Shown here: in pieces, positions 36,731-44,366 of the stretch | Layout of the letters: each line of letters opens with the position of its first letter | Numbering within the stretch: the first letter of the stretch is position 1 | Assembly (NCBI GenBank): GCA_020249775.1 | Contig: JADCFA010000013.1 | Coordinates: 1-64,000 of the forward strand | Reading direction: 5' to 3' | Origin: Roseomonas sp. | GTDB taxonomy: Bacteria > Pseudomonadota > Alphaproteobacteria > Acetobacterales > Acetobacteraceae | Length of the DNA stretch: 64,000 bases | The notes under the pieces: generated by a model | Seen by the model: the letters and a program-made list of their open reading frames with translations, nothing else | Told to the model about the DNA's origin: nothing | Database searches by the model: none | Program-made: the position numbers and the translations under genes

Positions 36731-37530
36731 CCCCTTTCCTGAATATCGAACATGATGGCGGCATCGTCACCCTTACGCTGAACCGCCCGGACAAGCGCAA
36801 TGCGATTTCCACGCGCGCAGAATGTGAGGAAGTGGAAGCCGCCTGCCGCCGCCTGTCGCGTGATGACAGCGTGCGCTGCGTGATTGTGACCGGTGCGGGT
36901 TCCGCTTTTTGCGCCGGCGGTGATTTGAAGGGCATGCGTGACAAAACCGGCATCACAGGTGGCGGCACGGGGGCAGAAATTCGCGAATCCTATCGCCGTG
37001 GTATTCAATTGATTCCGCTGGCACTTTATGAATTGGATATTCCAACCATCGCGGCGGTGAATGGGCCGGCGATTGGCGCGGGGCTTGATCTTGCGTTGAT
37101 GTGCGATATTCGTGTTGCCAGTGAAAAGGCGCTGTTTGCTGAAAGCTTCGTCAAGGTTGGCATTGTGCCGGGTGATGGAGGCGCCTATTTGCTGCCGAAG
37201 GTCGTTGGCATGTCGAAGGCTCTGGAATTGTCGCTGACGGGAGAAACTATCGGTCCCGCCGAAGCGTTGGCCTGCGGCATGGTTTCGAAAGTGGTGGCGC
37301 CGGAAGCGCTGTTGGATGCGGCGCGCGCCATAGCTGCGAAAATTGCCGCCAATCCGCCGCAAGCGGTGCGGCTGACCAAGCGCCTGTTGCGCGAAAGTCA
37401 GCATACACGGTTGTCCACGCTACTTGAAATGTCGGCAGCCTATCAGGCGCTTGCGCATGGCACGCGGGATCATCGCGAAGCAGTGGATGCCATGCTCGAA
37501 AAACGCGCGCCAAGTTTTGAGGGCAGATAA
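36727..37530 (+). CDS. Enoyl-CoA hydratase/isomerase family protein
   Basis: A 267-residue crotonase-fold enzyme. NRPDKRNAIS is the N-terminal CoA-binding segment. AFCAGGDLKGM and VNGPAIGAGLDLALMCD form the two oxyanion-hole regions. The Glu expected in hydratases may be in FAESFVKVGIVPGDGG, where the second Glu position is Asp-Gly, so isomerase or hydrolase activity is also possible. It is the last gene of the 28.4-37.5 kb operon and overlaps the preceding gene (ATGA). Confidence 0.88.
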   Translation: MTPFLNIEHDGGIVTLTLNRPDKRNAISTRAECEEVEAACRRLSRDDSVRCVIVTGAGSAFCAGGDLKGMRDKTGITGGGTGAEIRESYRRGIQLIPLALYELDIPTIAAVNGPAIGAGLDLALMCDIRVASEKALFAESFVKVGIVPGDGGAYLLPKVVGMSKALELSLTGETIGPAEALACGMVSKVVAPEALLDAARAIAAKIAANPPQAVRLTKRLLRESQHTRLSTLLEMSAAYQALAHGTRDHREAVDAMLEKRAPSFEGR

Positions 37531-37534
37531 GATT

Positions 37535-37548
37535 GTGATGTAGATCAA
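37535..37548 (+). promoter_or_regulatory. FNR/CRP-type binding site upstream of 37603 gene
   Basis: GTGAT-GTAG-ATCAA, nine of ten core bases matching the FNR/FixK consensus TTGAT-N4-ATCAA. Its centre is about 62 bases before the ATG at 37603. If the site sits at -41.5, as in class II activation, transcription would begin about 20 bases before the ATG. The palindrome upstream of the universal stress gene has nearly the same distance. Confidence 0.6.
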
Positions 37549-37602
37549 GAACGCGTCTCGGGCCCTGGTGCAATAAGGCACAACAGGAACAAGGACGCGA
37601 TC

Positions 37603-38058
37603 ATGACCTTATCTGCTCAGAGTTTCAGTGCCCAATCCATTTGGGATTATGTGGATGGCAAGAAGCGCGCCGCTGAGGCCGCTGAGCGGGCTGAGGCCGC
37701 CACGCGCCGTGCGGAACAGGAAAAGCTGCGTGAGGCGTTTGAGGCACGGGATGTCGCACCTGATGCCTTAGACCGCATCGCAACCCTGGTGCGCCGCGCC
37801 GTGGATGCCGGCGAAAAGGAAGCGCTGGTTATGCGCTTTCCATCGGAGTGGCTGCCTGATCAGGGGCGGTCCATCACCAGCCACGATCCTGCCTGGCGTG
37901 AAAGGCTGGGCGGCTTTCCGAAGCGCGCCTATGATTTCTTCGAACGCGAATTGGCGCCGCGTGGCTTTCAGATCAAGGTGCAAATCCTTGATTGGCCCGG
38001 CGGAATGCCCGGGGATGTCGGTTGGTTCATCACCTGGAAGCGTCCGGAGGAGGATTGA
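37603..38058 (+). CDS. Conserved hypothetical protein, probably FNR-controlled
   Basis: A 151-residue soluble protein that I do not recognise. Residues about 18-50 form a charged Ala/Glu/Arg helix, likely coiled coil (KKRAAEAAERAEAATRRAEQ). Residues 52-150 form a compact domain with LVMRFPSEWLPDQG, FPKRAYDFFERELAPRGF and GDVGWFITWK. There is no signal peptide or membrane helix. An FNR-type box lies about 62 bases before the ATG, and an FNR-boxed universal stress protein gene follows, so it is probably induced at low oxygen. Confidence 0.7.
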   Translation: MTLSAQSFSAQSIWDYVDGKKRAAEAAERAEAATRRAEQEKLREAFEARDVAPDALDRIATLVRRAVDAGEKEALVMRFPSEWLPDQGRSITSHDPAWRERLGGFPKRAYDFFERELAPRGFQIKVQILDWPGGMPGDVGWFITWKRPEED

Positions 38059-38066
38059 AGCGCGCT

Positions 38067-38088
38067 TGACTTGACATTGATCAAGTCA
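38067..38088 (+). promoter_or_regulatory. Extended FNR-type palindrome upstream of universal stress gene
   Basis: TGACTTGA-CATTGA-TCAAGTCA: a perfect 8-base inverted repeat around a 6-base spacer, containing TTGAC-ATTG-ATCAA, which matches nine of ten FNR core bases. Its centre is about 62 bases before the ATG at 38140. It lies just after the stop codon of the 37603 gene, giving the stress gene its own promoter. Confidence 0.75.
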
Positions 38089-38139
38089 GCACCGAACGAT
38101 CCCACCTATTCAGACGCCATTCCTCGGGAGGAAGCTGAG

Positions 38140-38979
38140 ATGAAGCTCTGTGAAATTCTCGTTCATTTGGATCAATCGCCGCGCGCACAGGTGCGGCTTG
38201 ATATCGCGGCGTCGCTCGCGCGGCAGCATGGCGCGCATTTGACCGCGCTGCAGGTCATTGATGTTGCGATTCCCGTCATGGCTATGGGTGATGGCGGTGG
38301 TGGTGGCGCTGTGATTGCGGAATTGATGGAACAGATGCGCCAATCTGCCTTGGCTGCCGGCGTGAAGCTGAAAGCGGGTTTCGAAGCCGCGCTGGCGCGT
38401 GAAGGTATCATGGGTGAATGGCGGCAGGTGGAAGGCACCACGCCGGAAATCCTGGCGCTGCATGGCCGTTACGCCGATCTGATCGTGCTTGGCCAGGATG
38501 ATCCGGAAAGTGATAATGTGGGGCTTCTGGAGGCGGTGGTGTTCGATTCCGGGCGGCCCGTTTTGGCCATTCCCTTCGCCGGCAATTTCAAATCCATCGG
38601 CAAGCGCGTGCTGGTTGGCTGGAATGCAAGCCGCGAAGCCTCTCGCGCGCTGCATGATGCCTTGCCACTGATTGCCAAGGCGGAAACAGCCACGATCTTC
38701 CTGGCCAATCCCAAGCGCGGCCTGGATGGGCATGGTGAAGAACCGGGTGCCGATATCGCGCGGCATTTGGCGCGCCATGGGCTGAAAGTTGAGGTAGCCA
38801 AGGCGGTTGCGGATGATGTTTCAGATTCGGCGCTATTGCTCAATCACGCCAGCGATATGGGCGCGGATTTGCTGGTGATGGGCGCTTATGGCCATTCGCG
38901 CCTGCGTGAATTCATTCTAGGTGGAGTGACGCGCAGCCTGCTTCGCGAAATGACGATACCGGTGTTGCTTTCGCACTAG
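38140..38979 (+). CDS. Tandem-domain universal stress protein (UspA family)
   Basis: A 279-residue protein with two Usp domains. Domain 1 (about 1-145) begins KLCEILVHLDQS and ends PVLAIPFAG. Domain 2 (about 150-279) begins KRVLVGWNASREA and carries the nucleotide-binding motif GAYGHSRLREFILGG-TRSLL, ending MTIPVLLSH. Domain 1 lacks a full ATP motif. The ATG at 38140 follows GGGAGG; an earlier in-frame TTG at 38071 lies within the FNR palindrome. In other bacteria such proteins help survival under oxygen limitation. Confidence 0.9.
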   Translation: MKLCEILVHLDQSPRAQVRLDIAASLARQHGAHLTALQVIDVAIPVMAMGDGGGGGAVIAELMEQMRQSALAAGVKLKAGFEAALAREGIMGEWRQVEGTTPEILALHGRYADLIVLGQDDPESDNVGLLEAVVFDSGRPVLAIPFAGNFKSIGKRVLVGWNASREASRALHDALPLIAKAETATIFLANPKRGLDGHGEEPGADIARHLARHGLKVEVAKAVADDVSDSALLLNHASDMGADLLVMGAYGHSRLREFILGGVTRSLLREMTIPVLLSH

Positions 38980-39185
38980 AGCATGTTGCGTTCACATGGG
39001 TTCACGCAACCTACTCTAAATTGTTGTTTTTCGAGCATCTTCACACGTTCAGATGATTCCATCTGAACGTGATCTGCTCTGGGGCGGTTGGCGTCCACAA
39101 GCATTCACTGGAATCGCTCTCAGCCATGGTTTTTTCGCATTTTCTGAGGCGTCAAGTGATTCCGCTTGGCTCGAAAATGCGATGA
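38980..39185. repeat. Block of inverted repeats (possible intergenic repeat/MITE-like element)
   Basis: Three successive palindromic structures fill this gap. First, 38980-39018, with GTTGCGT and ACGCAAC arms inside GAGCAT and CTACTCT. Second, a perfect 12-base inverted repeat at 39044-39055 and 39060-39071 (CACGTTCAGATG, loop ATTC, CATCTGAACGTG), again bordered by GAGCA and GCTCT. Third, about 39134-39182, with CGCATTTTC and GAAAATGCG arms. The first two units look like relatives of one motif. They lie between the convergent ends of the stress protein and methyltransferase genes and could also end transcription. Confidence 0.7.
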
Positions 39186-39800
39186 TCATTCAGCCAACCG
39201 GCGGAAAATCAACGATAGATTATTCGCCGGCATCGCTTCTACTATCGGCGTGGCGAAACCTGCCGCGTTCGCGGCATCAGTAACCGCTTCTAGGTTACGC
39301 ACACCCCAACGCGCATCCTGGGCGCGCAAGCTGCTATCGAATTCCGCGTTGCTGGGTGCCGTATGCTGCCCATCGCGTGCGAAGGGACCGTAGAGAAACA
39401 GCACCCCATCGCGCGGCAGAAGCCGCGCCGCACCGCGCATCAGCGCGCCGGTTGCTTCCCAGGGCGCGATATGGATCATGTTGATGCAAATGACAGCATC
39501 GGCATGGTTCAGCGGCCAGGCATCAGCCATGACATCCAGCGCCAGGGGCCGCAGCAGATTGGAAAGCTGCGCGTCACGCTGCCACGCCGTGATGCTGGCA
39601 CGGGCAGAGGCATCAGAATCAGTCGGCTGGAAAGTTAGTCCCGGGAAATGTGCCGCGAAATGCAATGCATGCTCGCCGGAACCGCTCGCGATTTCCAGCA
39701 CCAGACCTGATACGGGCAAATGACGCGCCAAGACTTCCGTGATCACGGCCTTATTGCGCGCGACCGCGGGTGCGAAGCGCCGGGCATCGTCATAAGACAT
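39186..39800 (-). CDS. Class I SAM-dependent methyltransferase-like protein (DUF938)
   Basis: A 204-residue protein with the methyltransferase motif I VLEIASGSGEHALHFA (about residues 33-48) and the N-terminal RRFAPAVARNK typical of DUF938 proteins. The ICINMIHIAPW segment resembles motif IV. The fold suggests S-adenosylmethionine binding, but the family's substrate is unknown. It lies four bases after the exostosin-like gene on the same strand. Confidence 0.82.
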   Translation of the reverse strand: MSYDDARRFAPAVARNKAVITEVLARHLPVSGLVLEIASGSGEHALHFAAHFPGLTFQPTDSDASARASITAWQRDAQLSNLLRPLALDVMADAWPLNHADAVICINMIHIAPWEATGALMRGAARLLPRDGVLFLYGPFARDGQHTAPSNAEFDSSLRAQDARWGVRNLEAVTDAANAAGFATPIVEAMPANNLSLIFRRLAE

Positions 39801-39803
39801 CGG

Positions 39804-40760
39804 TCAGGCCATGCATTTATCCAATTCCGCAAATAGCCCATTGGAAGTGATTTTTTCCAGAGAGCTGAAATACCGCTGATAAATATCCAGCACCTTCTGT
39901 TTACGTTCCAGCACTTCCCGATCTGTCAGGCGTTTCAACAGTGTTGTGAAGGGCATGATGTCGTCTTCCCGTGGCCTAAGACTGCAGGAGCGCCAATCAA
40001 TCAAGCGATCAAAGGGAAGTATCCAATTATCAGAAAGAATGATGGGAATGCAGCCAAAGGACATGGCTTCCAATAACCGATAGGAAAACAAGGCATCACC
40101 CCTTGGGATGAAGGCGAAATCGGCATTTTCCATGACGTCGCGATAGTTCTGATCGGCACGGCCCATCGTAGCATCAAGTTTCAGTTTGTCATGCTGGGAT
40201 GCCTGGATGATCTGGATCAGGAATTTCTCTCCATCATGGCATTTCTGCGGGGCAGCTCGCACGGGATGGGAGAGCACGCCCTGGAAACCGGCAAGATGCC
40301 GCCGGCGACCTTCACCCCAATAATCCCGGTCGGAAACCTGAATCGGGAGCGCCGGCATGGATATGCTGCGTGGATTAAGCGAGCGATCAAGTTCAGAAAG
40401 GCAGCCATCCGCGACAAAAATATTTCGATATGCGCGCAGCATGCTCGAAACCCGAACAAATGGATTCATGTTGATGACAAGCAGTTTTTCCTGCGGATGG
40501 GATTGCGCCCAGGCGATGATACGATCGAAATATCGTTTTACGGTTCCATTCGCGGAAACATCATGTCCCATACCGCGAGTATAGCTGGAAGCCCTATCCC
40601 GATAGCGCGGCCAATTTGTCTCCATGGCCATATCTTCCTGCGGTAGGAAGATGGTGCGCGCACCCGTAGCGCCCACCGTTTGCAGTACAGCCAACAGCTT
40701 TTCCCAGAAGACAGTGCGCGGCATTCCCGCATCTTCCAGGACCAGGGCTAGGCGAAACAT
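39804..40760 (-). CDS. Exostosin-like glycosyltransferase family protein
   Basis: A 318-residue protein resembling the exostosin (GT47-type) domain. A central AGFQGVLSHPVR segment and a C-terminal FAFIPRGDALFSYRLLEAMSFGCIPIILSDNWILPF (in pieces) are the nucleotide-sugar region with the conserved G-D/E and E-A-M-x-x-G-C-I-P marks. There is no signal peptide. Codons use noticeably more A and T in third positions than the neighbours (many AAT, TTT, ATA), suggesting recent acquisition. It probably modifies a surface glycan; acceptor unknown. Confidence 0.78.
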   Translation of the reverse strand: MFRLALVLEDAGMPRTVFWEKLLAVLQTVGATGARTIFLPQEDMAMETNWPRYRDRASSYTRGMGHDVSANGTVKRYFDRIIAWAQSHPQEKLLVINMNPFVRVSSMLRAYRNIFVADGCLSELDRSLNPRSISMPALPIQVSDRDYWGEGRRRHLAGFQGVLSHPVRAAPQKCHDGEKFLIQIIQASQHDKLKLDATMGRADQNYRDVMENADFAFIPRGDALFSYRLLEAMSFGCIPIILSDNWILPFDRLIDWRSCSLRPREDDIMPFTTLLKRLTDREVLERKQKVLDIYQRYFSSLEKITSNGLFAELDKCMA

Positions 40761-40787
40761 GCGGCATCTTGTGCGCGAAACGACATA

Positions 40788-41747
40788 TCAGGCCGCACTT
40801 GCGCGAAACCGCGCCAGCGTTCCGCCGCGCAAGACAGCGCTTGGCAGGCGCCGGTCCAGGATGCGTTCTGCAAGCCTGCCCGCTTCCACCAAGGCTTCAA
40901 GATCAATGCCGGTTGCAATGCCAAGTTCCGCGCAGAGTAGTGCCAATTCCTCGGTTGCGATATTGCCCGGCGCGCCTGGTTGGCCAGCAAAGGGGCAACC
41001 GCCAAGGCCACCCACCGCGGCATCAAAACGCGCCACACCCATGCGCAGCCCCGCCATGGCATTGGCAATGCCAAGGCCGCGCGTATCGTGCAAATGCAGC
41101 GCAAGCCGCAATTCCGGCCAGCGATTGCGCACCCCACCCACCACGGTTTCGATCTGGTGCGGATTGGCCCAGCCCATGGTGTCCGCCAGGGTCAAGTCAC
41201 GGATCGCGACTCCCGCTTCAGCGGCAATTTCCAAGCCATCCGCAATCGCTGCCATCACCCGCGCGGGGGCGACATCGCCGGCGTAATTGCAGCCAAAGGC
41301 CGCTTGCAGTCCAATCCGCGTCACCGGCACGCCAGCGGCGATATGTGCGGCGGTTTGCTTGCGCATAGCCTCAATTTGCCCGGCGCGATCACGGTTCAGG
41401 TTCTTCAGCGAAAACGCCTCAGACGCCGCAAGGCTGATGGAACCGAAAAGATGGAGCCGGTCCTTGAAGGCAAGCGCGCGATCCAGCCCCGCCGCGTTGA
41501 ACCAAAGCGCAGTGTAGTGAATATCAGGCTTAGGCATGAAGCCCGCGACCACGGCTTCCGCATCGGTCCAGCCTGGCACCAGCCTAGGCGAGACAAAGGA
41601 CGCTACCTGAATATGCTTGAGGCCGGTTGCCGAAAGCGCATCAATCAGCGCGATCTTGTCCGCGCTTGGGATGGGCTTTTTTTCGATCTGAAAACCCTCA
41701 CGCGGGCCTTCTTCGGCGATATCCACCTGGCGTGGCAAATCAGACAT
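40788..41747 (-). CDS. Hydroxymethylglutaryl-CoA lyase-like enzyme
   Basis: A 319-residue TIM-barrel lyase of the HMG-CoA lyase family, which splits 3-hydroxy-3-methylglutaryl-CoA to acetyl-CoA and acetoacetate in leucine and related catabolism. The N-terminal catalytic Arg is in EEGPREGFQ, the metal ligands include HLHDTRGLG, and the catalytic Cys loop is GGLGGCPFAGQPGAPGN. The start is ATG 41747; the frame's earlier TTG has no better site. No other leucine-degradation genes are adjacent, so related acyl-CoA substrates remain possible. Confidence 0.88.
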   Translation of the reverse strand: MSDLPRQVDIAEEGPREGFQIEKKPIPSADKIALIDALSATGLKHIQVASFVSPRLVPGWTDAEAVVAGFMPKPDIHYTALWFNAAGLDRALAFKDRLHLFGSISLAASEAFSLKNLNRDRAGQIEAMRKQTAAHIAAGVPVTRIGLQAAFGCNYAGDVAPARVMAAIADGLEIAAEAGVAIRDLTLADTMGWANPHQIETVVGGVRNRWPELRLALHLHDTRGLGIANAMAGLRMGVARFDAAVGGLGGCPFAGQPGAPGNIATEELALLCAELGIATGIDLEALVEAGRLAERILDRRLPSAVLRGGTLARFRASAA

Positions 41748-41810
41748 GGGCAAACCCCTTTTTCGCCCATAAGCTATCGCAGCATCACGCGGCCGTGAAT
41801 GTAGCGTAGT

Positions 41811-42563
41811 TCAGGCCGCGTCTTCACCTTCGCCAGTGCCAAGGGCGGTCAGCGCGTCTTCATTCAGGATTTCAATGCCGCTCTGGCCATGCAGGCGGAT
41901 GAAATTGCGGCGGCGGAAGCTGGAAATGGCGCGGCTGACGGTTTCAAGCGTCAGGCCCAGGAATTCGCCAATATCGGCGCGGGTCGCCGGTAGGTCGAAG
42001 ACGGGTCCCTTATGGCCGCGCCGGCGCTGCGCATCCACGAGCGAAAGTAGAAAGGCGGCGACGCGTTCTTCCGCAGTAAAGCGGCCCAGCGCCATGATAT
42101 GTTCCTGGCTTTGCGCCAATTCCCGCGCGCAAAGGTCAAGAAAGCGGCGTTCCAGCAACGGGTAGCGACGGAATAATTGTTCAAGCTTGCGCCGTTCCAT
42201 CCGGCAGACCTTGCCGCCAGTCAGCATTTCAGCGCCAAAGGCGTGCTCTTCGGCTGGCGTGAAGCCCAGAATATCGCCAGCGAAACGAAAGCCAATCGCG
42301 GCCTGCCTGCCATCCGGCAGCACGCGCATCAGCCGGGCCATGCCTTCCGTCAGCGTATAGACATAGCGTGCATCATCGCCCTGGTGAAAAATGGGCGCGC
42401 GCGCTTCAAGCGATACTCTTTCGCTATCGGCGGCTACATCATCCAGCGCGGCGGCGTCCAGCGGCGCGCATAAGCCAAGGGAGCGTGATCCGCATTTCAT
42501 GCAGACATCGCCCTCGGCCCCAAGGCCATCCATCATCGAACGGGTGACATCAAGCGGGTTCAT
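41811..42563 (-). CDS. FNR-type oxygen-sensing transcription regulator (Crp/Fnr family)
   Basis: A 250-residue regulator. Cys21, Cys24 and Cys32 (CMKCGSRSLGLC) plus Cys120 (GGKVCRM) match the four ligands of the oxygen-sensitive [4Fe-4S] cluster in FNR/FnrL/FnrN. A cyclic-nucleotide-binding-like barrel, a long dimer helix (ARELAQSQEHIMALGRF) and a winged helix-turn-helix follow. The recognition helix has LTLETVSRAISSF, the E-x-x-S-R pattern that reads TTGAT half-sites. Three matching sites lie within 5 kb, one 80-90 bases before this gene, so autoregulation is likely. Activator or repressor sign cannot be told. Confidence 0.92.
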   Translation of the reverse strand: MNPLDVTRSMMDGLGAEGDVCMKCGSRSLGLCAPLDAAALDDVAADSERVSLEARAPIFHQGDDARYVYTLTEGMARLMRVLPDGRQAAIGFRFAGDILGFTPAEEHAFGAEMLTGGKVCRMERRKLEQLFRRYPLLERRFLDLCARELAQSQEHIMALGRFTAEERVAAFLLSLVDAQRRRGHKGPVFDLPATRADIGEFLGLTLETVSRAISSFRRRNFIRLHGQSGIEILNEDALTALGTGEGEDAA

Positions 42564-42643
42564 GCTCGCCTGCCTTTTCGCTTTGCCTTCTGGGCGGCGA
42601 TCCCGTCTTGGATCCTCGCCTTTTAACCATTGTCCGCCTCTTT

Positions 42644-42657
42644 TTGCTTTTTATCAA
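42644..42657 (+). promoter_or_regulatory. FNR-type binding site between regulator and beta-CASP nuclease genes
   Basis: TTGCT-TTTT-ATCAA, nine of ten bases of the FNR consensus. It lies about 87 bases before the regulator's ATG (minus strand) and about 103 bases before the nuclease ATG (plus strand). It could mediate regulator autocontrol, control of the nuclease, or both. Confidence 0.6.
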
Positions 42658-42753
42658 TAGAAATTTCCAGTGCTGTGGCGGCGCTGGACAAAGCCCCGCC
42701 AAGGGACAAGGCTTCCTTCGAATCGGCCCTAGCCAGACGCTGGAGAGTGAAAA

Positions 42754-44346
42754 ATGGCCTTATCCGTCAGGGTGTGCGGCGCGGCGCGCACGGTGACCGG
42801 CTATTGCCTGGTGTTTGACACTGGGCAAAGCCGCTTCCTGGTGGATTGCGGCATGTTCCAGGGACCTAAGACACTGAAATCCCTGAATTGGGAGGAGTTC
42901 CCCTTCAACCCGCGTGAGGTTGACGCGGTGCTGCTGACCCATGCGCATATTGACCATTCTGGCCTGCTGCCCAAGCTGAAGGCGGCCGGCTTCAAGGGGG
43001 TGATCCACGCCACCGCCGCGACGGCGGACCTTTGTGCTGTCATGTTGCCGGATTCCGGCCATGTCCAGGAAATGGAGGTAGCGCAGCTTAATCGCCGCAA
43101 CCGCCATCGGGGGCGCGCGCCAGTGCATCCAATCTACACCGTCGCGGATGCGGCGGCGGTGCTTTCGGCCTTCCATGCGGTTCCCTTCGGGCGCTGGGTG
43201 GAACCTGTGCCGGGGGTGCGGGCGCGCTGGTGGAATGCGGGGCATATGTTGGGCTCGGCCTCGATCGAAATTGAATGTGCGGATGGCACGGATGCGCCGG
43301 TGCGCGTGCTCGTCTCGGGTGATTTGGGGCCGGATTGTTCGGTGTTTCATCATGAATCCGAAGCGCCAGCGGCGCTTGATCATGTGTTCATGGAAAGCAC
43401 CTATGGCGATGAGGACAAGCCCTGCGTGGATCATGTGGCGCGGCGGGAAAAACTGGCGTCTATTGTGCAAGCGGCGGCGAAGCCGGATGGCGTATTGTTG
43501 ATTCCAGCGTTTGCCGTGGAACGCACCCAGGAAATCTGTTGGGATTTGGTGACGCTGATGCAGGCCGGCACCATTCCTGAAGTACCGATTTTCATGGATA
43601 GCCCGCTTGCGATCCACGCGACGGAAGTGTTTTTGGAACATGCGTCGGCGCTGGAAAATGGTTCTTCCGTCAGCCGTGCCTTACGTTCGCCACTGATCCG
43701 CCCAACGGAAAGCGGGGAAGCGAGCCGCCGTATCGCAGAAGCCGAAGGCTTTCACATCATCATCGCGGGTTCGGGCATGTGTGATGCCGGGCGCATCCGG
43801 CATCATTTGAAGCGCTGGCTCTGGAGCCCCGCCGCTACGGTGATGCTGACGGGCTATCAGGCGGAAGGCACGCTTGGGCGGCTATTGCAGGAAGGCAAGC
43901 GCGAAGTGCGCATCCAGGGTGAGACGATCCGTGTGGAGGCAACAATCACGGAAATTCGCGATTTCTCCGGCCATGCCGATGCGGCGGAATTGGCGCGCTG
44001 GCTTGCAGCGCGCGGGAAAGTCATGGGCGGCGTCTTCCTGGTACATGGCGAAGCACCCGCGATGGAAGCGCTCGCCAAACGCCTGACCGAAGGCGGGATT
44101 GCTACTGCGGATCAGGTCATCATGCCGGTTCTGGATGAAGGCTGGGCCTTGCCCAAGGCTGCGCGCCCGAAGCGCCTTGAAAGCAAGGCGCGCCGCGCCG
44201 ATCCGGTGCGCAGCGTAAGGCCAGATTGGCATAATCAGCGCGCCGCATTGATGCTTGCGATCGAAAGTGCCACGGAAAACGCGCGGGATGACGCAGCGCG
44301 CGAAGCCTTGATGCATAAACTGCGCGCTGTGTTGGAAGCGCGTTGA
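42754..44346 (+). CDS. Metallo-beta-lactamase / beta-CASP ribonuclease (CPSF-like)
   Basis: A 530-residue metallo-nuclease. The MBL domain has HAHIDHSG (about residues 63-70) and other zinc ligands in HMLGSAS and SGDLG. The beta-CASP domain contains PAFAVERTQE and the later SGSGMCDAGRI-like IIAGSGMCDAGRI. The C-terminal RNA-specificity part has FSGHADAAEL and HGEAPAMEAL. Such proteins (CPSF73/RNase J relatives) cut or trim RNA. It lacks the RNase J C-terminal domain. An FNR-type box upstream and an FNR regulator next door suggest low-oxygen control of RNA turnover, which is inference. Confidence 0.88.
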   Translation: MALSVRVCGAARTVTGYCLVFDTGQSRFLVDCGMFQGPKTLKSLNWEEFPFNPREVDAVLLTHAHIDHSGLLPKLKAAGFKGVIHATAATADLCAVMLPDSGHVQEMEVAQLNRRNRHRGRAPVHPIYTVADAAAVLSAFHAVPFGRWVEPVPGVRARWWNAGHMLGSASIEIECADGTDAPVRVLVSGDLGPDCSVFHHESEAPAALDHVFMESTYGDEDKPCVDHVARREKLASIVQAAAKPDGVLLIPAFAVERTQEICWDLVTLMQAGTIPEVPIFMDSPLAIHATEVFLEHASALENGSSVSRALRSPLIRPTESGEASRRIAEAEGFHIIIAGSGMCDAGRIRHHLKRWLWSPAATVMLTGYQAEGTLGRLLQEGKREVRIQGETIRVEATITEIRDFSGHADAAELARWLAARGKVMGGVFLVHGEAPAMEALAKRLTEGGIATADQVIMPVLDEGWALPKAARPKRLESKARRADPVRSVRPDWHNQRAALMLAIESATENARDDAAREALMHKLRAVLEAR

Positions 44347-44366
44347 ATCCTTGGAAGTAGTGTATT

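Noticed and set aside
42760-43641. 293-codon minus-strand frame
   Set aside because: Antisense of the beta-CASP nuclease gene, rich in His/Arg as typical for such shadows.
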